Source: Methylotenera sp.
GTDB lineage: Bacteria > Pseudomonadota > Gammaproteobacteria > Burkholderiales > Methylophilaceae
NCBI GenBank assembly: GCA_027487055.1
Contig: JAIYEJ010000185.1
Location: forward strand, 1-10,408
DNA: 10,408 nucleotides
Reading direction: 5' to 3'
Below are positions 1 through 6,381 of this stretch, piece after piece. Under the pieces are notes generated by a model. The model ran no database searches. It saw only the letters and a list, made by a program, of their open reading frames with translations, and was not told where the DNA came from. Position numbers and translations under genes: made by a program. Numbering within the stretch: position 1 is the stretch's first letter; each line of letters starts with the position of its first letter.

Positions 1-212
1 CACTCCAAATTCATTTTGGTTTGCAACAACGGGCGAAGCGCGAAAATATCGGCATCTTGCATGTGTCGTCTATCTTCGCGCAAATGCAAAGTAATGCTAT
101 CCGCCCCCGATTGCTCTGCGCGCAAAGCTGCCTGAATCACGCTGGGATATTTTGTACCACGCGCTTGTCGTAAGGTTGCGACATGGTCGATGTTGACGCC
201 TAATTTAATCAT
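1..212 (-). CDS. pdxJ: Pyridoxine 5'-phosphate synthase, N-terminal part (cut by window edge)
   Basis: PdxJ condenses 1-deoxyxylulose 5-phosphate with 3-amino-2-oxopropyl phosphate to give pyridoxine 5'-phosphate, the ring-closing step of the DXP-dependent vitamin B6 pathway in the cytosol. I translated this frame directly: it starts MIKLGVNIDHVATLRQARG and continues with the HLREDRRHMQD stretch, both hallmark segments near the N-terminus of PdxJ. About 70 residues are visible and the gene runs off the left edge. The ATG at 210-212 is the natural start, since the family normally begins directly at this motif. There is no well-placed ribosome binding site: a GAAGG lies 14 bases upstream, which is too far. 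It is the last visible member of the same-strand series and follows recO by 73 bases, a common neighbourhood in Beta- and Gammaproteobacteria. Confidence 0.95.
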   Translation of the reverse strand, partial: MIKLGVNIDHVATLRQARGTKYPSVIQAALRAEQSGADSITLHLREDRRHMQDADIFALRPLLQTKMNLE

Positions 213-220
213 TTTGTAAT

Positions 221-226
221 TTTATA
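221..226 (-). promoter_or_regulatory. Possible -10 box close to the pdxJ start
   Basis: The minus strand reads TATAAA here, one mismatch from the sigma-70 -10 consensus. Transcription from it would begin only zero to two bases before the pdxJ ATG, giving an essentially leaderless message. No good -35 box sits at the right distance: a TTGCAA is only 13 bases upstream, and the hexamer at 17 bases is a poor match. In AT-rich DNA such a hexamer may arise by chance, so this is a weak call. Confidence 0.15.
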
Positions 227-285
227 CCTTCAATTTTCGTTGCAATACTTTGTTGCTCAATAAATTGACGCAGACATAGAGTGAA

Positions 286-1011
286 TCAAAGCCCTTGTAA
301 ATCAATAAGCAATTGCCTCGTATGCAACGGTTTATCGCCTAAATAATGTGCCAACAAATAGCGCATCAATTGTTTACTTTGGATCTGAGTTTGCATGTCG
401 ATATAGTCATTCTTGGCCATATCTAACAAGGTTTTACCTTGTAATTGTACGCCATTTTTAGTGGATTTGAGTTCACAAGCGCCATATTCTGCCTCGTAAC
501 GGTAGGCTTTATCCGATTCAATCAATTGGTCGTTTTCATCTTGTAACAAAGGTACTGCGTAACCTAACTCTTGCAATAGTTGCAGTTCAAATTGGCGTAA
601 GGTTGTGGCTATATCACTTGTATTTGCTAGCTTTTGCAAGGCTTCTTCGTAATGCTGAAACAAGTTTTCATGCGCATCTTCACGCGGCAAAAGTCTTAAC
701 AATAACTCGTTAATATAAAACCCACACATCAGCGCTTCGCCATTGAGCATGGTGAGGCCTGCACTCCAATCTAGGCTATGCAAAGTTTTTAGCTCGTTTT
801 TACCAGACCATGTGCCATCTAATAATTGAAACGATTGCAACATACCACGCATGGCAGATCGTGGACGCCTTGCGCCTTTTGCCACTGCTGCAATACGCCC
901 ATGTTGCTTGCTAAAAAGCTCCACCAATAAACTGGTTTCTTTAAAAGGTTGCGTATGCAACACATACACAGGCTGGTCGCTTTGTTTGTGCGTGTCGTTG
1001 CTTAAAGCCAA
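286..1011 (-). CDS. recO: DNA repair protein RecO (TTG start)
   Basis: RecO is a recombination mediator. With RecR it helps load RecA onto SSB-coated single-stranded DNA in the RecFOR gap-repair pathway, and it can anneal complementary strands. The 241-residue product has the family length. Its N-terminal OB-fold region shows PVYVLHTQPFKETS, then LFSKQHGRIAAVAKGARR (about residues 14 to 49), the most conserved part of RecO. The helical C-terminal part ends GDKPLHTRQLL, as in other RecO proteins. The start is a TTG at 1009-1011: the frame is closed by a TGA eight codons upstream with no ATG between, and a GGAG motif sits five bases before the TTG. The gene lies 26 bases after the unknown 158-residue gene and is probably co-transcribed with it. 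The family call is firm; the start is likely but unusual. Confidence 0.93.
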   Translation of the reverse strand: MALSNDTHKQSDQPVYVLHTQPFKETSLLVELFSKQHGRIAAVAKGARRPRSAMRGMLQSFQLLDGTWSGKNELKTLHSLDWSAGLTMLNGEALMCGFYINELLLRLLPREDAHENLFQHYEEALQKLANTSDIATTLRQFELQLLQELGYAVPLLQDENDQLIESDKAYRYEAEYGACELKSTKNGVQLQGKTLLDMAKNDYIDMQTQIQSKQLMRYLLAHYLGDKPLHTRQLLIDLQGL

Positions 1012-1016
1012 ATAAA

Positions 1017-1020
1017 CTCC
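1017..1020 (-). promoter_or_regulatory. Ribosome binding site supporting the recO TTG start
   Basis: The minus strand reads TTGGAG followed by TTTAT and then TTG. The GGAG core is five bases from the TTG codon, a normal Shine-Dalgarno spacing. Because no ATG or GTG is available in frame between the upstream TGA (1033-1035) and the conserved RecO N-terminus, this site decides the start. Confidence 0.6.
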
Positions 1021-1037
1021 AACTTCATCACGTCAGT

Positions 1038-1514
1038 TCAAAACCCCAATTGGCCCAGCGCAATTATGGCTGGGTCGTCTGTTTTTTCAATTAAAATGGG
1101 CCCTAACATTTGGCCGTCACGAAAGCGCAACAGCGCATAACTGCTTGTTAAAGTTGTATCGGCGGAGGTAAATTTACCAAAACCAAATCGCAAATTACGT
1201 AACACTTGCCAACCACCAACTGGATTTTGCATGGCTGGGTCTTGTAATTCGGGGCGATGTAGCCACTGTTGCAACTCTGAAGTGGGCATACTTTCTAGCG
1301 CATCATGGATACCATCGCCAAGAATTTTCCAAAAAATGGCTTCATCAGTGTCGGCAGTGGCTAGTTGATGTTTTAACTGATACAACAACCAATTATCGTC
1401 TGCGTAACGTAAACAGAATAAGCTATTTAGACTACCATCAGCGCGGTTATGGGCAATATAAAAGCCGCATTCATCTAAGGTAATTGGCGCGCCTAAAAAG
1501 CCAAAATTTTGCAT
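1038..1514 (-). CDS. Uncharacterised 158-residue protein between era and recO
   Basis: I do not recognise this protein. It begins at an ATG (1512-1514) and ends with TGA, 125 bases after era and 26 bases before recO. It is probably cytosolic: there is no signal peptide and no membrane-length hydrophobic run. It has many aromatic residues, including WLLYQLKHQL near residue 43, GGWQVLRNLRFGFGKF near 100 and a phenylalanine at the C-terminus. A middle part (about 55 to 92) is rich in Asp, Glu and Gln and probably helical. Cysteines are few and not arranged as a metal site, and I see no nucleotide-binding or catalytic motif. Reasons to think it is real: it is long, it lies on the operon strand in a gap nothing else explains, it has a GGAC-type ribosome site six or more bases upstream, and its composition matches its neighbours. 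Its role is unknown; position hints only at shared expression with recO. Confidence 0.8.
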   Translation of the reverse strand: MQNFGFLGAPITLDECGFYIAHNRADGSLNSLFCLRYADDNWLLYQLKHQLATADTDEAIFWKILGDGIHDALESMPTSELQQWLHRPELQDPAMQNPVGGWQVLRNLRFGFGKFTSADTTLTSSYALLRFRDGQMLGPILIEKTDDPAIIALGQLGF

Positions 1515-1545
1515 GTTAGTTCGTCCATTTGCGCTTGGTTTTATT

Positions 1546-1575
1546 TACATATCAATTCTGTCAGCCTACAAGCAA
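1546..1575 (-). promoter_or_regulatory. Weak candidate promoter upstream of the unknown gene and recO
   Basis: On the minus strand a TTGCTT (1575 to 1570) is followed after 18 bases by TATGTA (1551 to 1546). Both are partial matches to the sigma-70 consensus hexamers. Transcription would start near 1539, about 25 bases before the ATG at 1514. It lies in the longest spacer of the window (1515 to 1639), where a secondary promoter would be expected, but the match is only moderate. Confidence 0.22.
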
Positions 1576-1611
1576 GTATCTAGAAGACTGCCAGCGGCAT
1601 AAAATTTTCTT

Positions 1612-1636
1612 ACGTTTTAAACACATCAAAAAACGT
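1612..1636 (-). repeat. Small inverted repeat just after era
   Basis: ACGTTTT (1612-1618) and AAAACGT (1630-1636) are perfect 7-base inverted arms around an 11-base loop, four bases past the era stop codon. The stem is AT-rich and no clear T-run follows it on the minus strand, so I do not call it a terminator. It may be a weak mRNA end structure or chance. Confidence 0.3.
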
Positions 1637-1639
1637 CGT

Positions 1640-2539
1640 TTAATAACCTAAGCTTTTGAGCGCTCTTTCATCATCAGCCCAGCCGCCTTTAACCTTTACC
1701 CAGGTTTCTAAATAAACTTTGCTGCCAAACAATTTTTCCATGTCTTGGCGCGCCTCAGTCGAGATTTGTTTCATTTTCTCACCACCTTTGCCAATCAGCA
1801 TGGGTTTTTGACTATCTTTATCCACAATAATTGCAGCAAAAATGCGGCGTAAATTCTTATCAACTTCAAACTTTTCAATTTCAACAGTCACTGAATACGG
1901 CACTTCATCGCCTAGCAACCTAAATATTTTTTCACGTATCAATTCTGCCGCTAAAAAACGCTCATTTTTATCGGTAAGCTCATCTTCACCATAAATAGCT
2001 GGTTGTTCTGGCAAATATTTACGCGTTTCAGACAATAGCTCATCTAAATGTAAGCTCTTCTTTGCGCTCACTGGAATAATGCCAGCAAAAGGATGCAACA
2101 AATCAAAGTCTTGAATAAGTGGTAGCAAATTATTTTTGTCGCCCATCAAATCAGATTTATTCACCACCAACAAAACAGGTTTATCTGTTGGTAGCAAACT
2201 GAGTACTTTTTTATCTGCTTCGCCCAGTTTCATAGGTTCAATCACAAACAGCACCACATCTACTTCTGTGAGCACTTGGGTGACGGTTTTGTTCAGGGTT
2301 TTATTGAGTGCATTTAAGTGTTTTTGCTGAAATCCAGGCGTATCTACAAATAAAAACTGTGTATCATCAGTGGTGTGTATGCCAAGCAGTCGATGGCGCG
2401 TAGTCTGTGCTTTACGCGAAGTAATCGCTAACTTCATGCCTAATATATGGTTAAGTAAGGTAGATTTACCAACGTTTGGTCGGCCAACAATCGCCACCGT
2501 GCCACAGCGAAAAGCTACATTTTTTAAATCATCTGTCAT
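1640..2539 (-). CDS. era: GTPase Era, 16S rRNA-binding ribosome assembly factor
   Basis: Era is an essential small GTPase that binds the 3' end of 16S rRNA and helps mature the 30S subunit. At 299 residues it has the family length. The G domain shows GRPNVGKS (19-26, P-loop), a threonine-rich switch with RKAQTTRH near 42 to 49, DTPG (66-69) and NKSD (127-130). The C-terminal KH domain carries the GKGG loop (250-253) and ends with the typical ETWVKVKGGWADDE region. The ATG at 2537-2539 lies inside the end of rnc, so the genes overlap by 11 bases. There is no good ribosome site before it, which points to translational coupling with rnc. The rnc-era pair is widely conserved and links two steps of rRNA maturation. 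Confidence 0.98.
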   Translation of the reverse strand: MTDDLKNVAFRCGTVAIVGRPNVGKSTLLNHILGMKLAITSRKAQTTRHRLLGIHTTDDTQFLFVDTPGFQQKHLNALNKTLNKTVTQVLTEVDVVLFVIEPMKLGEADKKVLSLLPTDKPVLLVVNKSDLMGDKNNLLPLIQDFDLLHPFAGIIPVSAKKSLHLDELLSETRKYLPEQPAIYGEDELTDKNERFLAAELIREKIFRLLGDEVPYSVTVEIEKFEVDKNLRRIFAAIIVDKDSQKPMLIGKGGEKMKQISTEARQDMEKLFGSKVYLETWVKVKGGWADDERALKSLGY

Positions 2540-3218
2540 CTTTAATTTTTTCTAGTGCCAATTGGGCAGCTTGTTGTTCGGCAATGCGGCGACTTGTGCC
2601 TTCACCCAACGTTGAAATAGCGCACTTTTCAATGACACATTCTATTTTAAAAATCTGCGCATGGGCTTCGCCATTGATGGAAACCACTTTGTAATCAGGC
2701 AAGTCTATTTTTTTGCCTTGTAAGTATTCTTGTAACTGAGATTTTGGGTCTTTATCAATTAATTTTGGGTCAATTTGCGCAAGCTTGTCTTGGTAGAGTT
2801 TTAGAATCAAACTTTCAACCGAAGCAAATCCGCCATCTAAATACACTGCGCCAATGATCGCTTCTAAGGCATCTGCCAATATTGATGGGCGGCGCCAACC
2901 TGCACTTTTAAGCTCGCCTTCACCTAACTTTAAAGCATCACCAAGCTCTAAACTTAAAGCGATTTCTGACAGGGTTGACTCTTTAACCAGTTGAGCACGT
3001 AAGCGGCTTAAATCGCCTTCTGGCAACTTAGAAAAACGCTGAAAAAGCTGATGCGCAACAATGAAATTGAGCGCGCTATCACCCAAGAACTCAAGACGCT
3101 CATTATTATTTGCGGCAAAACTACGATGTGTTAACGCCTGCACAAGCAATGCTGGCGTGTTAAATTGATAGCCCAAGCGCTCAGTAAGTTTACTAATCGC
3201 GATACTATCAATTGTCAT
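2529..3218 (-). CDS. rnc: Ribonuclease III
   Basis: RNase III cuts double-stranded RNA, releasing the 16S and 23S precursors from the rRNA transcript and processing some mRNAs. The 229-residue protein has the RNase III signature NERLEFLGDSA around residues 39 to 49, with catalytic Glu43 and Asp47, and the second acidic pair in the segment ADALEAIIG (Asp116, Glu119), matching E. coli E41/D45 and D114/E117. A C-terminal double-stranded RNA-binding domain starts near residue 158 (DPKSQLQEYLQG) and ends with the conserved RRIAEQQAAQLAL helix. The ATG at 3216-3218 has no clear Shine-Dalgarno sequence and lies 10 bases after the DUF4845 gene, so coupled translation is likely. The gene overlaps era by 11 bases at its 3' end. 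Confidence 0.98.
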   Translation of the reverse strand: MTIDSIAISKLTERLGYQFNTPALLVQALTHRSFAANNNERLEFLGDSALNFIVAHQLFQRFSKLPEGDLSRLRAQLVKESTLSEIALSLELGDALKLGEGELKSAGWRRPSILADALEAIIGAVYLDGGFASVESLILKLYQDKLAQIDPKLIDKDPKSQLQEYLQGKKIDLPDYKVVSINGEAHAQIFKIECVIEKCAISTLGEGTSRRIAEQQAAQLALEKIKDDR

Positions 3219-3228
3219 TTTGGATAGC

Positions 3229-3615
3229 TTATTTGGCAGTGCTGGTATTAAAGTCTAGCAATACGCTGGCATTCGCTACAATTGGCGTAACAACTTGGTA
3301 GGTTGCACTTATTATGTTACCTGTTGAACTTTTCTCTATTACCAAGTCAGACCCTTTAATCACAGTAACGTAGCCAATATCTGCGCCTTTATCAAATGAT
3401 TTAATGATATCTTGCTTACTCATTTCATTGAATTTAGGGTCGCTACTAATACTTTTGATGATTTTTTTAACGCTAAAAAACTCAATATAAGAAGGCACCA
3501 CTTTCATGCCTATGACAGCTAAAAATATTACTGCAGCAATTACCAACACTAAACCAATAAATGTCATGCCTTGTTGTTTAATAATAGGTTGCTTGTTTAC
3601 GATATTTTTTTTCAT
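3229..3615 (-). CDS. DUF4845-type small membrane protein, pilin-like N-terminus
   Basis: This 128-residue protein sits between lepB and rnc, where many betaproteobacteria encode a DUF4845 protein. That place, the size and the VVPSYIEF motif after the membrane helix support the family; its function is not established. A basic leader of about 16 residues ends in QQG, followed by MTFIGLVLVIAAVIFLAVIG, one membrane helix (about 18 to 36). The rest (about 92 residues) should lie outside the cytoplasm. The G-MTFIG junction resembles a type IV prepilin cleavage site but has Gly, not Glu, at position +5. The frame can be extended to a GTG at 3640-3642 (nine more residues), but I chose the ATG at 3613-3615 because a strong AGAGGGGG site stands just before it. 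This site would lie inside the longer version. Confidence 0.85.
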   Translation of the reverse strand: MKKNIVNKQPIIKQQGMTFIGLVLVIAAVIFLAVIGMKVVPSYIEFFSVKKIIKSISSDPKFNEMSKQDIIKSFDKGADIGYVTVIKGSDLVIEKSSTGNIISATYQVVTPIVANASVLLDFNTSTAK

Positions 3616-3619
3616 AAAT

Positions 3620-3627
3620 CCCCCTCT
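3620..3627 (-). promoter_or_regulatory. Strong ribosome binding site deciding the DUF4845 gene start
   Basis: The minus strand reads AGAGGGGG then ATTT and ATG (3613-3615). This is the most purine-rich Shine-Dalgarno-like sequence in the window. It favours the internal ATG over the upstream in-frame GTG at 3640-3642, which has no comparable site. Confidence 0.7.
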
Positions 3628-3657
3628 AAATTGATTGAACACATCTATCGATCTAAA

Positions 3658-4437
3658 CTATTTAATTGAAGAACCAATTCTGTCTAGCTTATCAAAATTA
3701 AACCAAATAAAAAATGCTTTGCCTACCAAGTTATGCTCTGGTACAAAGCCCCACACGCGACTATCTGCACTATTATCTCTATTGTCACCCATGGCAAAAT
3801 AATTGCCCTCTGGCACCGTGATTGTTTCACCATTTAACAGTTTAGCACCAGGCGAATCTGCAATGTACTGATTTGGGATATCGTGTATCAAAATATCATG
3901 CGCTACATCACCCAACTGTTCTTTTGAGCGTCGAGCATTAATAATATTTGCACCTTGCATCTCGTACTCATAATTATCTTCAAACGTAAGCTCTAACTGC
4001 TTTCCATTGATGATTAGTTTTTTATCTTGGTATTGAATTGTGTCACCAGGCACTCCTACTACCCGCTTTATATAATCTATCGTGGGCTCTGGTGGATAGT
4101 GAAATACAAACACATCGCCACGCTTAGGATGATTCATTTCTAAAATGGTGTTATTCAAGATAGGGATACGAAATCCATAAGTAAATTTATTGACCAAGAT
4201 GTAATCACCAGCCAATAACGTTGGCATCATCGAGCCCGAAGGGATTTTAAAGGGTTCTACCAAAAACGAGCGCAAAGTAAATACTAGTAAAATCACCGGA
4301 AAAAAGCTTTTCGCGTATTCAACATACCAAGGATCATCAACCCCAAGCGGTCTATTTTTACGCAAAAGAAAAAGATCTAGGAGCCAAATCAGTCCGGTGA
4401 TCAGCAAAATAACCAACATGAATAACGCAAAATACAT
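3658..4437 (-). CDS. lepB: Signal peptidase I
   Basis: LepB removes signal peptides from exported proteins at the outer face of the inner membrane, using a Ser/Lys dyad. The 259-residue protein has two N-terminal membrane helices (about 2 to 24 and 44 to 60) and a large periplasmic domain. Family boxes are clear: IPSGSMMPTL with nucleophile Ser69, DYIKRVVGVPGD with general base Lys124, and MGDNRDNSADSR near the C-terminus. The ATG at 4435-4437 has an AGG six bases upstream. It follows lepA by 45 bases and precedes the DUF4845 gene by 42. The lepA-lepB pair is classic. Periplasmic proteins encoded nearby with apparent signal peptides (RseB, DegP) are plausible substrates, which is inference. 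Confidence 0.98.
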   Translation of the reverse strand: MYFALFMLVILLITGLIWLLDLFLLRKNRPLGVDDPWYVEYAKSFFPVILLVFTLRSFLVEPFKIPSGSMMPTLLAGDYILVNKFTYGFRIPILNNTILEMNHPKRGDVFVFHYPPEPTIDYIKRVVGVPGDTIQYQDKKLIINGKQLELTFEDNYEYEMQGANIINARRSKEQLGDVAHDILIHDIPNQYIADSPGAKLLNGETITVPEGNYFAMGDNRDNSADSRVWGFVPEHNLVGKAFFIWFNFDKLDRIGSSIK

Positions 4438-4455
4438 ACTTAACCTAACTTTATG

Positions 4456-4483
4456 ATCATTTAATGATTTGTTTAATACAAAT
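4456..4483 (-). repeat. Two overlapping AT-rich dyads in the lepA-lepB spacer
   Basis: ATCATT-T-AATGAT (4456-4468) and ATTTGT-TTAAT-ACAAAT (4467-4483) are perfect six-base inverted arms that share two bases, so only one can form at a time. They fill most of the 45-base spacer and the second touches the lepA stop codon. With almost no GC they would be weak in RNA. I see no T-run and do not call a terminator. Confidence 0.3.
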
Positions 4484-6276
4484 TATTTGTCTTCAACGCG
4501 CAAAATTGCTAAAAAGGCTTCTTGTGGAATTTCTACACTACCCACTTGCTTCATACGTTTCTTACCTTCTTTTTGCTTATCAAGCAATTTACGCTTACGT
4601 GAAACATCTCCACCATAGCATTTTGCAATCACATTTTTTCGCATGGCCTTGACTGTTTCACGTGCAATAATAGTAGCACCAATGCTGGCTTGAATCGCCA
4701 CATCAAACATTTGACGCGGAATCAACTCACGCATTTTTTCTGCAACTTGCCCTCCACGATATCGACTATTCGTTCGGTGCACAATTAGACTCAGCGCATC
4801 CACACGCTCACCATTTACCATAATATCAAGCTTTACTAAATCTGCTGCTCTAAACTCTAGAAACTCGTAATCCATGCTGGCATAACCACGCGATACAGAT
4901 TTCAACTTATCAAAAAAATCTAAAACCACTTCATTTAGAGGCATTTCGTAGCTTAACATTACTTGCCGCCCCATGTATTGCATGTTTTTCTGAATACCTC
5001 TTTTACCATTACACAAGGTCATTACAGGTCCAACATAGTCCTGCGGCATCAACAAGTTAACATTAATAACTGGCTCACGTATCTCTTCAATTCGAGATGT
5101 ATCTGGTAAGCGCGATGGGTTTTCGATTTGCTGTACTGAGCCATCTTTTAGCAATAATTCATATACCACGGTAGGTGCAGTGGTAATCAAATCCATGTCG
5201 TACTCGCGCTCTAAGCGCTCTTGCACAATTTCCATGTGCAACAAACCTAAAAAGCCACATCTAAAACCAAAACCAAGCGCGGTAGAGTTTTCTGGCTCAA
5301 ATAGCAAACTACAATCATTCAAACTTAGCTTTTCTAAAGCTGTTCTTAACGCTTCAAACTGATTAGATTCCACAGGATATAGTCCCGCAAACACCTGTGG
5401 TTTCACTTCTTTAAAACCTGCCAACGGCTCAGCCGCAGGTTTATCTGTATGGGTCACAGTATCACCCACTTTTGCATCTTCTAGCGATTTAATACCCGCA
5501 ATCACAAACCCCACTTCACCAGCCGACAAAGCTGACCTTTGTAGGGATTTTGGAGTAAAAACGCCCACTTGCTCACATAGGTGTTGCGCGCCTGTCGCCA
5601 TGAGCTTAATTTTCTCTTTCGGCTTTAACACACCATCAATGACGCGCACTAACATGACAACTCCCACATAATTGTCAAACCAAGCATCTACAACCAACGC
5701 CTTAAGAGGCGCATCCACATTGCCTCGTGGCGGTGGTACTTTGGTAATCACCGCCTCCAATACATCGCGTACACCTAAGCCAGTTTTGGCAGAACAAAGT
5801 ACTGCATCGCTTGAATCACCGCCAATCACATCTTCAATTTCTTGTTTGACGCGCTCTGGATCTGCAGATGGCAAATCGATTTTGTTTAATACTGCAGTAA
5901 CTTCCACACCCAAATCGAGCGCGGTATAACAGTTAGCCACACTTTGCGCTTCTACGCCTTGCGACGCATCTACAACTAAAAGTGCGCCTTCACAGGCGGA
6001 CAATGAACGTGAAACCTCGTAACTAAAATCCACGTGACCGGGTGTGTCAATCAAGTTTAAGTTGTAAATCTGTCCGTCATTGGCTTTGTATTGTAGCGCC
6101 GCTGTTTGCGCCTTAATGGTAATGCCACGTTCGCGCTCGATATCCATGCTGTCTAGTACTTGCGCTTCCATTTCACGGTCTTCCAAGCCGCCACACAAAT
6201 GAATAATGCGGTCAGCCAAGGTCGACTTACCGTGGTCAATATGGGCGATAATGGAGAAGTTTCGGATGTTTTTCAC
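4483..6276 (-). CDS. lepA: Elongation factor 4 (LepA), GTG start
   Basis: LepA/EF4 is a ribosome-associated GTPase related to EF-G. It was reported to back-translocate ribosomes and affects initiation or 30S biogenesis. The 597-residue protein is full length. It shows AHIDHGKST (11-19, P-loop), the RGITIKAQT switch region (50-58), DTPGH (77-81) and NKID (131-134). Elongation-factor domains follow, then the LepA-specific C-terminal domain with CYGGDVSRKRKLLDKQKEGK near the end. The start codon is GTG (6274-6276): the usual family N-terminus MKNIRNFSIIAHIDHGKST begins exactly there, and an in-frame TAA lies only a few codons upstream, leaving no ATG alternative. No convincing Shine-Dalgarno precedes it. 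It lies downstream of the stem-loop that follows degP, so it needs its own promoter or read-through. Confidence 0.98.
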   Translation of the reverse strand: MKNIRNFSIIAHIDHGKSTLADRIIHLCGGLEDREMEAQVLDSMDIERERGITIKAQTAALQYKANDGQIYNLNLIDTPGHVDFSYEVSRSLSACEGALLVVDASQGVEAQSVANCYTALDLGVEVTAVLNKIDLPSADPERVKQEIEDVIGGDSSDAVLCSAKTGLGVRDVLEAVITKVPPPRGNVDAPLKALVVDAWFDNYVGVVMLVRVIDGVLKPKEKIKLMATGAQHLCEQVGVFTPKSLQRSALSAGEVGFVIAGIKSLEDAKVGDTVTHTDKPAAEPLAGFKEVKPQVFAGLYPVESNQFEALRTALEKLSLNDCSLLFEPENSTALGFGFRCGFLGLLHMEIVQERLEREYDMDLITTAPTVVYELLLKDGSVQQIENPSRLPDTSRIEEIREPVINVNLLMPQDYVGPVMTLCNGKRGIQKNMQYMGRQVMLSYEMPLNEVVLDFFDKLKSVSRGYASMDYEFLEFRAADLVKLDIMVNGERVDALSLIVHRTNSRYRGGQVAEKMRELIPRQMFDVAIQASIGATIIARETVKAMRKNVIAKCYGGDVSRKRKLLDKQKEGKKRMKQVGSVEIPQEAFLAILRVEDK

Positions 6277-6312
6277 TAATATTTTTTACATCATCTTTTA
6301 AGTTTTACAAAC

Positions 6313-6339
6313 AAGAAAGGCGCACAGAGCGCCTTTCTT
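6313..6339 (-). terminator. Rho-independent terminator after degP
   Basis: AAGAAAGGCGC (6313-6323) and GCGCCTTTCTT (6329-6339) form a perfect 11-bp stem with a five-base loop. The base of the stem is A/T and the top is GC-rich. On the minus strand the descending arm runs straight into a T-rich tail (CTTTCTTGTTTGT), the shape of an intrinsic terminator for the degP transcript. The plus-strand side continues ACACAGCC without Ts, so the element acts on the minus strand. The tail is interrupted by G, so termination may be partial and allow read-through into lepA. Confidence 0.75.
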
Positions 6340-6346
6340 ACACAGC

Positions 6347-6368
6347 CGACATTTTACAACAAATGCCG
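6347..6368 (-). other. Second stem-loop just upstream of the degP terminator
   Basis: In the minus-strand RNA, CGGCAUUU (6368 to 6361) pairs with AAAUGUCG (6354 to 6347) around a six-base loop, giving eight pairs including one G-U wobble. A further U-G pair can extend it. On the plus strand the same position is an A-C mismatch, so the fold is good only in RNA made from the minus strand, the coding direction. It starts 13 bases after the degP stop and ends seven bases before the terminator stem. It could stabilise the mRNA 3' end or assist termination. Confidence 0.4.
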
Positions 6369-6381
6369 AATAACTCACTAA

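Noticed and set aside
213..285. The recO frame stays open for about 25 codons after its TGA, reaching into the pdxJ start
   Set aside because: RecO already has a normal length and ending, and the extension has no start codon and no similarity I recognise. An open run this short is expected by chance.
5672..5929. Open frame of 85 codons on the plus strand inside lepA
   Set aside because: Antisense to conserved LepA G-domain sequence. Its low-complexity Ser/Thr-rich product is typical of a shadow frame.
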